From the NCBI RefSeq assembly GCF_030689745.1, contig NZ_JAUYGL010000019.1, positions 1-36,432 on the forward strand: a stretch of 36,432 nucleotides of DNA. Direction: 5' to 3'. Under the pieces are notes generated by a model. It was not told the origin of the DNA. It saw nothing but the letters and a program-made list of their open reading frames with translations, and searched no databases. Positions 8,743 through 17,004 of this stretch are shown here, in pieces (the stretch's first letter is position 1; every line of letters starts with the position of its first letter). The translations under genes were made by a program, and so were the position numbers. Origin of the DNA: Devosia sp. (GTDB lineage: Bacteria > Pseudomonadota > Alphaproteobacteria > Rhizobiales > Devosiaceae).

Positions 8743-10071
8743 CTAATGAGACCACACGAAGCCTGGGATTGCCGGCAAGCGCAGGCGTTGGCGAAGAGTG
8801 GGCTGGTGGTCCACTGCAAACAGCGTTCTTTCAGCGAGTTCGGGAATTACAAAGTCGATAAACCGTGCCAGATCGCCTGGCATGACCGGGGCCATGACGT
8901 TGAAACCGTCAGCAGCGCCGTTGTCGAACCAGTCCTGCATTGTATCTGCGATGTCCGCTCCGGTGCCCACTGCAAGCAAATGGCCCCTTCCGCTGGCCAA
9001 ACGCATCAGCAGTTGCCGCAAGCTCAGTCTGTCGCGCCGTGCGATGCCGACCAGAACCGCGACGCGGCTTTGGCTCGACTGGCTCTTTGCCGCATTGGCA
9101 CCGATGGTTTCGGGCAACGTGTCATCGAGGTCGGCTTGCGAAAGATCGTCGCCCAAAAACTCTGAGAGTTTGGCCAGGACGTGTTCTACGACCATGAAGC
9201 CATTCATCTGCGCCAGCCGATCTTCGGCCTGATGTCTCGTGGGCGCTGCGATGGGTACGATGCCGGGATAGATCATGAGGCTTTCTGGCGCTCGACCATG
9301 GCGGGCGGCGCGCCCTTTCATGTCCCGGTAAAATGACTGGGCCTCGATGAGGTCAGACTGCACAGTGAAAACCATATCGGCATAACGGGCGGCGAAATCG
9401 CGTCCGGCTTCGGAGGCGCCGGCTTGCGCGAGGATCGGGCGACCCTGCGGCGAGCGTGGGACGTTGAGCGGTCCGCGGCTGCGCACGAAAGGACCGTCGT
9501 GATCTACGCATCGTACTTTTAGAGGATCGAGATAGATGCCCGTCTGCTTGTCGGCGATGCGGGCATCTATCTGCCAGGAGTCCCAAAGGGCCAGCACGGC
9601 TTCCGTGACGTCGGCAGCGCGGTCATAGCGATCGCCATGATCGGGCATGGCATCGAGGCCGAAATTATAGGCTTCGAGCGGATTGGATGAGGTGACGATA
9701 TTCCATCCTGCCCGTCCTTTGGTGATGTGATCGAGCGATGCGAAGCGCCGGGCCAGATGAAACGGATGATCAAAGCTCGTCGAGGCCGTGCCGATCAGCC
9801 CGATGCGGGTGGTCACCGCCGCAAGGGCAGACAGAATGACCAGCGGATCCATGGCATCGGACAGGTGCCGGTCGGCACTTTGCTGGAGGGCCAGTACGTC
9901 GCCGAGGAACAGGGCGTCAAAGCCCCCATCCTCGGCGCGACGTGCAATATCGATCCAATAGTCGAGGTCGGTCGAGGCAACGGCATTGCTCTCGGGCATG
10001 CGCCAGCCGGCCTCATGGCTGCCGAGGCCGAAGATGACAGCGTTGAGCCCCATGCGCCGGCTTTTCGTCAT
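8743..10071 (-). CDS. LLM-class flavin-dependent monooxygenase (NtaA/SnaA/DszA group)
   Basis: Predicted FMNH2-dependent monooxygenase of the bacterial luciferase fold, 442 residues, the normal length of the nitrilotriacetate/dibenzothiophene-sulfone monooxygenase group. Seen are the N-terminal barrel strand (MGLNAVIFGLG), AEDGGFDALFLGD, SFDHPFHLARRFASLDH and the group-typical GRAGWNIVTS segment near residue 118. It would need a flavin reductase partner, and none is encoded beside it. The ATG overlaps the TGA of the binding-protein gene (ATGA), so it is the last member of the TPP-riboswitch operon. This suggests it oxidises an imported thiamine-related compound to a usable pyrimidine, which is inference. 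The substrate is unknown. Confidence 0.93.
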   Translation of the reverse strand: MTKSRRMGLNAVIFGLGSHEAGWRMPESNAVASTDLDYWIDIARRAEDGGFDALFLGDVLALQQSADRHLSDAMDPLVILSALAAVTTRIGLIGTASTSFDHPFHLARRFASLDHITKGRAGWNIVTSSNPLEAYNFGLDAMPDHGDRYDRAADVTEAVLALWDSWQIDARIADKQTGIYLDPLKVRCVDHDGPFVRSRGPLNVPRSPQGRPILAQAGASEAGRDFAARYADMVFTVQSDLIEAQSFYRDMKGRAARHGRAPESLMIYPGIVPIAAPTRHQAEDRLAQMNGFMVVEHVLAKLSEFLGDDLSQADLDDTLPETIGANAAKSQSSQSRVAVLVGIARRDRLSLRQLLMRLASGRGHLLAVGTGADIADTMQDWFDNGAADGFNVMAPVMPGDLARFIDFVIPELAERTLFAVDHQPTLRQRLRLPAIPGFVWSH

Positions 10072-11075
10072 GGTGCAGAGTCGAGGTAAGCGTTGGAGTA
10101 GTAGGTGGTGAAGTCGGGCTTCACCGCTACAGCCGCACCATTGCCGTCCTTGAGAATGTGGGTCTCGAACAGGAAGGTGCCGACCGCATCCATCTTGGCG
10201 GGATCGATGGTGCCGATGGCGCCATTTTCTGCCTTCAGATAGTGGCCGTCGATCAGGGCCTGCAGCGATGCCCGCACGAAGTCCCGATCAAGTGCTGCAT
10301 CGGCATTGCCTGTCACCAGAATACCGGCGGCCTCGTCTGGGTTGGCGACGGCGTATTCATAGCCGCGCTGGCTGGCGGCGATGAACACTTTGGCCGTTTC
10401 GGCATTGTCGGCGAGATAGGCGCTACTGGTGCCGATGAAATTGGTGTGCTGGTCGGGTACGCCGAAATCGGCATAGCGGAAAGCGCGTTGCGCCGGGCCG
10501 TCGCGCTCTGCTTTGACGCCTTCCCAAGTATAGACTTCGAGGGTGAAATCGACCGCGCCATTGGCCAGGGCTTCGTAGGCGGAGGTGCCGAGGGTGACGG
10601 TTTCGAAATCGCCCGTCCCGCCGTCATGGCGGATAATCGTTCCGATCAACGCATTTTCCCATGCGCTGCCGAAGCCGCCATAGACTTTGCCATCAAGGTC
10701 CCTTGGAGACTGGATATCCTGCCGATCGGCGTTGAAGACCAGGCGGCCGGTTTCGGTCTGGACCAGGGCATAGGTCGCAACGAGGTCGGCACCCGCCGCG
10801 CGCTGGGTAAAAAGGCCAATCGAGCCCAGTATCCCGAAATCTGCCACATGATTGGCAACCAGTGTACCGGCGGAAGTATCCGAATAAGGCAGGATTTCAA
10901 CGTCCAGACCGGCCTCGTCATAGAAGCCTTTGGCCTGAGCCACGAAAAGCCCGATATGGTTCGTGTTGGGCGTCCAATCCAAGGCGACAGTAACGGGAAT
11001 GGGTTGGGCAAGGGCCGGCGTTGCGGCTAGGCCGATTGCGAGGCCGAGCGCCATTATGGTGCGGGAAAGCGGCAT
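10068..11075 (-). CDS. ThiY-like periplasmic binding protein for a thiamine pyrimidine precursor
   Basis: Solute-binding protein of the NMT1/THI5-like family, 335 residues, with a signal peptide (hydrophobic 6-22, cleavage after ALA at about 23). The family core DWTPNTNHIGLFVAQAKG lies just after the mature N terminus and matches ThiY-type proteins, which bind N-formyl-aminopyrimidine or HMP-like precursors. A YEALANGAVDF segment lies in the second lobe. It is placed 2 nt after the ATPase stop and overlaps the monooxygenase start by 4 nt. Together with the riboswitch and the YkoF-like gene, a role in HMP or pyrimidine precursor uptake is well supported, although the exact ligand is not. Confidence 0.9.
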   Translation of the reverse strand: MPLSRTIMALGLAIGLAATPALAQPIPVTVALDWTPNTNHIGLFVAQAKGFYDEAGLDVEILPYSDTSAGTLVANHVADFGILGSIGLFTQRAAGADLVATYALVQTETGRLVFNADRQDIQSPRDLDGKVYGGFGSAWENALIGTIIRHDGGTGDFETVTLGTSAYEALANGAVDFTLEVYTWEGVKAERDGPAQRAFRYADFGVPDQHTNFIGTSSAYLADNAETAKVFIAASQRGYEYAVANPDEAAGILVTGNADAALDRDFVRASLQALIDGHYLKAENGAIGTIDPAKMDAVGTFLFETHILKDGNGAAVAVKPDFTTYYSNAYLDSAP

Positions 11076-11077
11076 GA

Positions 11078-11827
11078 TTAGTTCTCCGGATGTAATAGGG
11101 TCTGCAAGATTTCAGCTTCGATCGCCGCAAGAGCGGGCGATCCGACGCCTTGGCGGGGATGATCGCGCGGGACACGAAACTGATGGACGACATGGGCCGG
11201 CCGGGATGACAGCACATGGATGCGGTCGGACAGCAGCACCGCTTCGCGAACATCATGGGTGATGAGCAACACGGTCCAGTGGTGCCGGCTCCACATCTTG
11301 GCAAGCCAGCGCTGCATCTGCGTGCGGGTCAGCGCGTCGAGAGCGCCGAAGGGCTCATCGAGCAGCAGCATGGGGCGCTGTTGCACCACCGTGCGCAGCA
11401 AGGCGGCGCGCTGGCGCATGCCGCCCGATAGCTGGGCAGGATAATGCTGTTCAAAACCCGCCAGTCCAAACTCGGCGAAAAGCGGCGCAACTTCCGCACG
11501 TGCAGCCTCGCGGCTCAGGCCGGCAACTTCGAGGCCGAGCGTGGTATTGTCGATGATCCGGCGCCACGGCATCAGCGCATCGCGTTGCGGCATGAAGGCG
11601 AAGCGATCGCGCTTCGGCACGAGCGGCGCACCATTAAGCAGCATGGTACCCATGTCAGGGTCCGTCGCGCCAATGAGCATTTGGAGGATTGTCGATTTGC
11701 CAGCCCCCGAGGGGCCGAGGATCGAGACGAACTCACCGGGCAGCACCGTCAGGCTGATATCGGTGAGAACGTCGACAGCGCCGAAGCTTTTTCGCAAGCG
11801 GTGGAGTTCAAGGCGTGGCCGGCTCAT
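11078..11827 (-). CDS. ABC transporter ATP-binding protein (ThiZ-like)
   Basis: ATPase of the nitrate/taurine/pyrimidine-type importer, 249 residues from the ATG at 11827. That start is chosen over upstream codons because it overlaps the permease stop as ATGA and begins just before the domain (MSRPRLELHRLRKSFG). Motifs seen are Walker A GPSGAGKS, Q loop MPQRDALMPWR, signature LSGGMRQR, Walker B LLLDEPFGALD and switch LLITHDV. It would power the permease encoded upstream for the ThiY-like binding protein. Confidence 0.93.
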   Translation of the reverse strand: MSRPRLELHRLRKSFGAVDVLTDISLTVLPGEFVSILGPSGAGKSTILQMLIGATDPDMGTMLLNGAPLVPKRDRFAFMPQRDALMPWRRIIDNTTLGLEVAGLSREAARAEVAPLFAEFGLAGFEQHYPAQLSGGMRQRAALLRTVVQQRPMLLLDEPFGALDALTRTQMQRWLAKMWSRHHWTVLLITHDVREAVLLSDRIHVLSSRPAHVVHQFRVPRDHPRQGVGSPALAAIEAEILQTLLHPEN

Positions 11828-12621
11828 CGGGTAGGCTCCGAAAGACGCAGCCAGGGCATCGAGGCGCGCTGAATCAAAACGGTCGCCCCGAATAGCAGCA
11901 GCGTCAGCGTTGAGCTGACGAACACTGCTGCAAGCACCAGGTCGGGTCGGAAATTGTTCTTGGCATTGAGGATATAAATGCCGAGGCCCCTTGCGGCGCC
12001 CGCATATTCGGCGAATATCGCACCAACCACCGCGTAGGTGATCGAGATGCACAGGCCAGCGAAGAAGTAGGGCCGGGCCGATGGCAGGCGCGCCATGATA
12101 AAAATGCGCCAACGAGAGGCGCCCATAGAGGCCAACAGTTCCGACAAGTCCCGGTCCGTCGATTCATAACCCTGCGCCAGCGCGACCAGCATAGGAAAGA
12201 ACGTTACCAGCGCAACCAGCACGATCTTTGGAGTCAGGCCGAAGCCGAACCACAGGACGATCAGCGGCGCGATGGCCACCAGAGGCAGGGTCTGGGTAAT
12301 GATGAAGACGGGAAATAGCGCCCTTCGGAGCGGCCTGAAAAAATCGATCAATGTCGAGAACATGAACGCCGCGCTGAGCGACGAGGCGAACCCAAATAGT
12401 GTCGCCTGAAGCGTCGCCAGCGTGTGTCCGGCCAGTGCCTCACGGTTCTCGAAGCCTTGGGCGAGAACGCGCGATGGCGCGGGCAGTGCTGTTGGGGAAA
12501 TGCCCGAGAGCTGCACATAGGCTTCCCAGCCCAAGACGAGCGCCGACACCGACGCCACAGCTGGGCCGGCATGGTTGAAAATGCGCGCGAACAGGCGCGA
12601 CAAGGCGGAGGCGTTCAACAT
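11824..12621 (-). CDS. ABC transporter permease (ThiX-like)
   Basis: Inner-membrane permease of the BPD_transp_1 family, 265 residues, about six membrane segments. The EAA-type loop is visible at YESTDRDLSELLASMGASRW, followed by the RLPSARPYFFAGL stretch typical of SsuC/ThiX permeases. It lies 15 nt downstream of the YkoF-like gene and is coupled by a 4-nt overlap to the ATPase. No unusual features. Confidence 0.92.
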   Translation of the reverse strand: MLNASALSRLFARIFNHAGPAVASVSALVLGWEAYVQLSGISPTALPAPSRVLAQGFENREALAGHTLATLQATLFGFASSLSAAFMFSTLIDFFRPLRRALFPVFIITQTLPLVAIAPLIVLWFGFGLTPKIVLVALVTFFPMLVALAQGYESTDRDLSELLASMGASRWRIFIMARLPSARPYFFAGLCISITYAVVGAIFAEYAGAARGLGIYILNAKNNFRPDLVLAAVFVSSTLTLLLFGATVLIQRASMPWLRLSEPTR

Positions 12622-12635
12622 GGATCGACCTTCCG

Positions 12636-13244
12636 TCAGCGGGCGCTGGGACTATTGGCCGAAACCGTCAGATCGATCGTGACATGGCCCTCGGGCGGTC
12701 CGAAGTGGCAGAAGGCCTGCTCCAGGGTGGCGAACAGAGCCCCTGTATCGCCCTTGAGCTTGGTCGCGAAATGCTTGGATTTATCGAACGTGCCCGACTG
12801 CTTGAGGAAGTCGATACAGCCATAGATTTCGTCCATATGGTTGCCCTGCCCCAGCACGTAAAGCGAGAGCTGGCCCACGGCAAACACGTCCATATCCGGG
12901 GCCTTACGCACGGCGGAAAGGGCGCTTTCCTGCCGTTCGGCAAGGGGGGCGAGCGGGCCATCAAAGTGCGATGAGGTGCAAATAGCGTCGTCCGACTCGC
13001 CCGGGCAGCCGCGCGAAATGGTGGCCGAGAACACGCAATGCGTGCCGGTACGGGCCGCAGCGCTGAAGAGATCGCGCATGGCCCGGAACAGCACTTCAGG
13101 CGGACCCACCAGCAGCGTCGAGACGTCGTCGGTCTCGATGCGCAGCTGGTCGCGATAGGGATCGAGCGCACCCAATGCGCTCATGATAACGTCGACGAAA
13201 TCGTCGGCCATGGGATAAAGGGAAATCTGTGCGCCAGAAAACAT
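12636..13244 (-). CDS. YkoF-like thiamine/HMP-binding protein
   Basis: Protein of 202 residues resembling Bacillus YkoF, a cytoplasmic two-repeat protein that binds thiamine or HMP. The N-terminal repeat begins GAQISLYPMADDFVDVI and the second begins near VFAVGQLSLYVLGQGNHMDEI (about residues 119-139), matching the tandem-repeat arrangement. It has no signal peptide. It is the first gene of the operon and its start codon lies only about 7 nt after the riboswitch; the ribosome site gagg (13251-13254) falls in the 3' strand of the riboswitch. That placement fits control of translation by TPP. Confidence 0.88.
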   Translation of the reverse strand: MFSGAQISLYPMADDFVDVIMSALGALDPYRDQLRIETDDVSTLLVGPPEVLFRAMRDLFSAAARTGTHCVFSATISRGCPGESDDAICTSSHFDGPLAPLAERQESALSAVRKAPDMDVFAVGQLSLYVLGQGNHMDEIYGCIDFLKQSGTFDKSKHFATKLKGDTGALFATLEQAFCHFGPPEGHVTIDLTVSANSPSAR

Positions 13245-13247
13245 CGA

Positions 13248-13340
13248 CCGCCTCGCTCCGCTGGTATTACCCAGATCAGCTATAGGGTCCGAAGGCTTCC
13301 CGCCCTCATCTCAGCCCCGACCTACGGAGCACCCCTGTGG
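13248..13340 (-). promoter_or_regulatory. TPP riboswitch (THI element)
   Basis: On the minus strand the conserved blocks occur in order: ggggtgctcc, gctgagatgaggg, a gcgggaagccttcgg hairpin region, accc, ctgatctgggtaatacc and cagcgga. TGAGA and CTGATCTGG-TAATACCAGCG are diagnostic of the thiamine pyrophosphate aptamer. It lies directly upstream of the YkoF-like gene. The outer limits are approximate. Binding of TPP should hide the gagg ribosome site at its 3' end and switch the five-gene operon off when thiamine is plentiful. Confidence 0.95.
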
Positions 13341-13348
13341 ATGGGCAC

Positions 13349-13378
13349 ACCATAGGCGTTGACCGTTGTTGAATGCAA
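13349..13378 (-). promoter_or_regulatory. Candidate promoter of the TPP-controlled operon
   Basis: Minus-strand TTGCAT (13378-13373) and TATGGT (13354-13349) are 18 nt apart, a few bases upstream of the riboswitch. The predicted RNA start would be near 13342, so the transcript would begin with the aptamer. The hexamers are moderate matches. Confidence 0.5.
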
Positions 13379-13470
13379 GCCTGTCTATCACGAGGTACGG
13401 ATAGATTGTGAAACGTGGCGCATCCATGTCGACTTCTGGAAGTCAGTTCTAATCTGCGCAACGACAGAAA

Positions 13471-13496
13471 TGGCGCGCGTTGCAATCCGCGCGCCA
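13471..13496 (-). terminator. Intrinsic terminator after the Asp-rich protein gene
   Basis: On the minus strand the arms tggcgcgcg and cgcgcgcca pair perfectly over an 8-nt loop and are followed by TTTCT. It lies 10 nt past the stop of the small secreted-protein gene and would end the DUF2271 to ApbE operon before the TPP-operon promoter. Confidence 0.75.
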
Positions 13497-13506
13497 ACTG
13501 GCTGAC

Positions 13507-13821
13507 TCAGTCGTCATCGTCTCCACGCGCGTCACCGTCGTCTTGATGGCGGTCGCGATGGTCGTCGTCGTCGTCATCCCCTCGCGCTGGCGCGGGCATA
13601 TTGACGGTAGCAAGGTCGGCCGCCGTGCACAGCACCGTGCCGGTGACGCGGCCGCTCGGCAGCATGAACGTGCCTTCGGTCTGGCTGCCCACACCAGCCG
13701 CCTGGCAGTGCTGGTAGATGAGATCTGGCGTCAGTTGGTCCCTTATTTCGGCTGCACTGGCGGGCAGCACAGCGCCCAGGCTGCACAGGGCGATGGCAAG
13801 TCCAATAGTCTGCGATTTCAT
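13507..13821 (-). CDS. Small secreted protein with an Asp-rich C-terminal tail, function unknown
   Basis: 104 residues with a clear signal peptide (hydrophobic 6-21, cleavage near ASA at about 23). The mature part has two cysteines (39 and 65), which could form a disulfide in the periplasm. The tail from about residue 81 is extraordinarily acidic: 14 Asp in the last 24 residues with some His and Arg, including runs DDDDDD and DDDD. Such tails can bind divalent metal ions, but no known family is recognised. The start is supported by an aaggagg ribosome site and a 4-nt ATGA overlap with the ApbE gene. It is the last gene of the redox operon, so a role as a metal-binding or accessory factor for that module is inferred. 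Confidence 0.8.
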   Translation of the reverse strand: MKSQTIGLAIALCSLGAVLPASAAEIRDQLTPDLIYQHCQAAGVGSQTEGTFMLPSGRVTGTVLCTAADLATVNMPAPARGDDDDDDHRDRHQDDGDARGDDDD

Positions 13822-14813
13822 GGTCTATCCTCCTTGGATATGGGGTCTTTGGTCGGGTGGGATGGCAGGATGTGTGGCCGTTCGATGAACAGTGCCTCAA
13901 GACCCTGCCGGGACGCGGTCGCGCCGCCGGCAGCCGGGCCCAGGACGAGCAGTGCCGTGGCCCAGGCATCGGCGGCCATGCAGGTCTCGGCGAGGACCGT
14001 TACGGCGGCAGGCCCGTCAGCGAGCGGCGCCTGAGAGCACGGGTCCATGGTGTGGCCATAGCGTATGCCATCACTATCGACGAAGTGCCGGTAGTCGCCA
14101 GATGTAGCAACGGCGCCATCGGTGAGCTCAATGACGCCCTGCGCCGCCCGGTGCCCAACGACGGGCTTTTCGACGGCGACGCGCCAGGGCGAGCCGTCGG
14201 GCTTGCCCCCCCTCGCGCGCAATTCGCCATCGATAGAAACGAGAAAATGGTCAATGCCGTGCGCCACCAGCACGCGGGCCAGCTCGTCGACGCCAAAGCC
14301 TTTGGCAATGCCGGAAAGATCGAGCGTGATCTCGGCATGCTTGCGAACGCGGTCGAGGGCACCGTCCAACTCCAGGCACCGATGGGCAGGGACTCTCGGT
14401 TCTGCCCGCAGGGCGGCGCAGCGGGTTTGGTCACCCTGGCTCCCGGCGCTGCCAAATCCCCATGCCGAAACGAGATCACCGACGCCGATATCAAAGGCAC
14501 CGTCCGATTGGCGACCAATATCGATCGCTGCGGCCAATACCCTGCCAAGCTGGCTGGGCACGGCAAACCAGGCCTTTGTCGGCGCGCGGTTCAGTCGCAT
14601 CAGGTCGGAGTCCGGCTTCCAGGTCGACATCTGGGCATCCACTGCATCGACCGCCGCCTGCAAGCCATGGCGCAGCCCTGGCAGGTCGCTGGTGGCAGGA
14701 GCGTAGAACACGGCTGAATAGCGCGTTCCCATCGTCGGGCCGCTGACCACCTGCCGGATAAGCGGCAAGGCTATCGGGTCGGGATGCGGCCATTCGCTTC
14801 GCTTAGTACGCAT
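13818..14813 (-). CDS. apbE: FAD:protein FMN transferase (ApbE family)
   Basis: Enzyme that attaches FMN from FAD to Thr or Ser of extracytoplasmic proteins, Mg-dependent. 331 residues from the ATG at 14813, which overlaps the preceding gene by 11 nt. Family features seen are GPTMGTRYSAVF near the start, FDIGVGDLVSAWGFG, LDLSGIAKGFGVDEL, ATSGDYRHF and RYGHTMDP near the C terminus, the last being the usual site for metal and nucleotide binding. No strong signal peptide or lipobox is visible; the N terminus is charged (MRTKRSEWPHPDP), which is unusual since ApbE is normally exported. Its likely target is the DUF2271 protein encoded at the start of the operon. Confidence 0.92.
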   Translation of the reverse strand: MRTKRSEWPHPDPIALPLIRQVVSGPTMGTRYSAVFYAPATSDLPGLRHGLQAAVDAVDAQMSTWKPDSDLMRLNRAPTKAWFAVPSQLGRVLAAAIDIGRQSDGAFDIGVGDLVSAWGFGSAGSQGDQTRCAALRAEPRVPAHRCLELDGALDRVRKHAEITLDLSGIAKGFGVDELARVLVAHGIDHFLVSIDGELRARGGKPDGSPWRVAVEKPVVGHRAAQGVIELTDGAVATSGDYRHFVDSDGIRYGHTMDPCSQAPLADGPAAVTVLAETCMAADAWATALLVLGPAAGGATASRQGLEALFIERPHILPSHPTKDPISKEDRP

Positions 14814-16998
14814 CTTCAAGGTACATTCCCTTCTGCTTTAGGGCATCCACGCTGAGGCCCAGCGGCGCCAAACAAGTGTCGATCGCCGCCCGTACGCCAT
14901 CGGCCATGTCACGACCGCCACACACCATGATTTGCGCCCCCTGCCCGACGAGCCGGCGCAGCGTCTCCGCCTCGTCCGTCAGCAGGCTCTGCACATAGCC
15001 GCCGCCCAGAACACGGGAGAAAGTCGCGTTCAGCGATGCCAGGCGCCCATCGTCCAGCGCTGACTCAAGGTCGTCGCGATAGAGGAAGTCCGACGCCGGA
15101 TCGCGTCCGCCAAAGAACATATGCACAGGTCGGCGATTGCGGTTGTGGCGCACAAACCCCGCCAGGGGGGCGACCCCGGCTCCGGCGCCGATCAGGATCA
15201 GCGGCCGGCGCCCGCCGTCGGGCCGGAAGTCTGGATTGGGCCGAATGAATATGTCGATCTCGCCGCCCGGTGCCAGCGAATGGAGGAACTCCGAGCAGAG
15301 CCCGCCAGCTTGCTTGCGCACGCAGATTTCCAGCATGCCATCGCTTGATGCCGAGGCCAGGGAATAGTAGCGCGGCTGGTCGCTACCGGGGGGGACGATG
15401 CCGACCAGATCGCCGACGTTGAAGCGGGGCAGCCGGCCACCGAAGTGCCTATTGGGCTCGGGGACCTTGAACTTGAGGACCACCACGGGGGCCTGGACCT
15501 CCATGCCATAGAGGGTCCGCTCGGCCAGCACGAGTCTGCTTGTCGGTGGTAGCTTGGGGGCGTGGCTCAACACCAGCGACATGCCAAGCTGCAGGCCGAG
15601 CAGGCTGCCCCAGGCAGCGAAGTCTCCTGCCGACTGGCGATCAACGCCAGTGAACGGGACCAGACGGCGCAGGCCCTTGGCCGCGAGAGCCGCATCGACC
15701 TCGGCCGCAAAGCCGCAGAAATGCGCAAAGCTCTGGTCGCCAAACCCCAGCACGGAAAAACTGGGCGTCGAGGCAAAACGCTCGAGCTTGGCCAGGAACT
15801 GGCGCGCCGAGGCCGGTGCCGCGCCGTCGCCATAGGTGGCCGCAAGCACGATCAGCCGGGCGGCTTGGGGATAGCTGCCGCGCAGGTCGTTCATGGCGGC
15901 CACATGGACGCGCTGGCCCTGCTGCGTCAGGGCAGCATGCAGGGTTGCGGCAAAGCCCCAGCTACTGCCGGCCTCGCTGCCGACCAGGACGATGGTATCG
16001 GCGTCGCGCCAGGGCGCATTGCCGACGATGCGCGGCGTGCTGCGGCGGCGGGTCCACCAGATGATGGTGCCGGTCACGGCCAGCAGCGGCACGGCCAGCG
16101 CGCCAAGGCCTACCAGGAGCGCGATCAACGGCGCACCCTGCCCTGTGTGCAGCAGGTAGACGAATTCATAGGCCTGTTGCCACACGCCATTGGGCGTGAA
16201 TGAAAGCATCGCCCCCGTGCCCTGATCGACATAGCCCTGCCCGGCACTGGTGGTCACGGTGAAGACGTCACTCGCGTCGCCAACCGCCGGAAAGCTCAGT
16301 TCGCGCAGGTCGGAGAGCGGCAGAGCGGTGAGCGCATCGAGGGATGCAATAGGGGCAGCACCCTCACCAGCGCTTGCCGGGGGAAGCGAGAACATCTCGG
16401 CAGCGTTTTCGGGTAGCAGCTCGAAATTGACCGCCGACATATAGGCGCCCGACAGCGAGGTCAGGAGCAGCACGGCCACCCCGATGCGGGCCAGATCGGT
16501 GTGCAGCCGCTGCGAGCCGGTGCCGCGCGAACCGGCAAGGAGCTTGCGCCAGCCACCCATTTTGGCAACCAGCAGCAGCATCCCGCTGACAGCGAGCGTC
16601 AGGATGGCAAGGGCGGCAAGCCCGGCCATGCCATGCCCGAAGCTGCCGAGCAGGAAGGAGCGATGCAGATCGGTAATGAAACTGAAGAACGCCGATGGCG
16701 CATAGGCGCCCACGGCAGCGCCGCTATCGGGATCGACGACGACAGCGCTGCGAACCCCGTCCTCCAGCGTATAGGCGACAAGTTGCCCCGATGCCGAACG
16801 CACGAGCCGCTCGACCCCGGGCAGATCCTGCGCCACTCGATCGGCCACCGTCGCAACGCTGAGGCTGCCAGTCGCCGGGATCGTGGTGACGGCATCAGCG
16901 ATTGGCTGCAGCGAGAGAACGAAGCCCGTAGCCGCCATGAAGATGACGAGCAAGGCAGCAGCAAGACCTGCAAAAGAGTGGAAGCGGCGCATGGACAT
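14803..16998 (-). CDS. PepSY-domain membrane flavoprotein reductase (PepSY - flavodoxin - FNR)
   Basis: 731-residue inner-membrane electron-transfer protein. The N-terminal part is a PepSY-associated membrane domain with about four helices (near 8-30, 125-145, 185-207 and 290-317), with His-containing segments DLHRSF and RLHTDLARIG that could ligate heme, as in relatives. Residues of about 330-465 are a flavodoxin-like domain (ATYGDGAAPASA, VLGFGDQSFAHFCG). The C-terminal 250 residues form a ferredoxin-reductase module with RYYSLAS (FAD), GAGAGVAPL (NADPH), MVCGGRDMADGV and a terminal EDAY. It is similar in plan to sulfite-reductase alpha subunits joined to a membrane anchor. It probably moves electrons from cytoplasmic NADPH across the membrane to a periplasmic acceptor. 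It starts 6 nt after the DUF2271 gene. Confidence 0.9.
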   Translation of the reverse strand: MSMRRFHSFAGLAAALLVIFMAATGFVLSLQPIADAVTTIPATGSLSVATVADRVAQDLPGVERLVRSASGQLVAYTLEDGVRSAVVVDPDSGAAVGAYAPSAFFSFITDLHRSFLLGSFGHGMAGLAALAILTLAVSGMLLLVAKMGGWRKLLAGSRGTGSQRLHTDLARIGVAVLLLTSLSGAYMSAVNFELLPENAAEMFSLPPASAGEGAAPIASLDALTALPLSDLRELSFPAVGDASDVFTVTTSAGQGYVDQGTGAMLSFTPNGVWQQAYEFVYLLHTGQGAPLIALLVGLGALAVPLLAVTGTIIWWTRRRSTPRIVGNAPWRDADTIVLVGSEAGSSWGFAATLHAALTQQGQRVHVAAMNDLRGSYPQAARLIVLAATYGDGAAPASARQFLAKLERFASTPSFSVLGFGDQSFAHFCGFAAEVDAALAAKGLRRLVPFTGVDRQSAGDFAAWGSLLGLQLGMSLVLSHAPKLPPTSRLVLAERTLYGMEVQAPVVVLKFKVPEPNRHFGGRLPRFNVGDLVGIVPPGSDQPRYYSLASASSDGMLEICVRKQAGGLCSEFLHSLAPGGEIDIFIRPNPDFRPDGGRRPLILIGAGAGVAPLAGFVRHNRNRRPVHMFFGGRDPASDFLYRDDLESALDDGRLASLNATFSRVLGGGYVQSLLTDEAETLRRLVGQGAQIMVCGGRDMADGVRAAIDTCLAPLGLSVDALKQKGMYLEDAY

Positions 16999-17004
16999 AC
17001 CTCG

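Noticed and set aside
11828-12112. Longer N terminus for the ThiZ-like ATPase
   Set aside because: The extra 95 codons lie inside the permease gene in another frame and match nothing; the ATG at 11827 has the coupled overlap.
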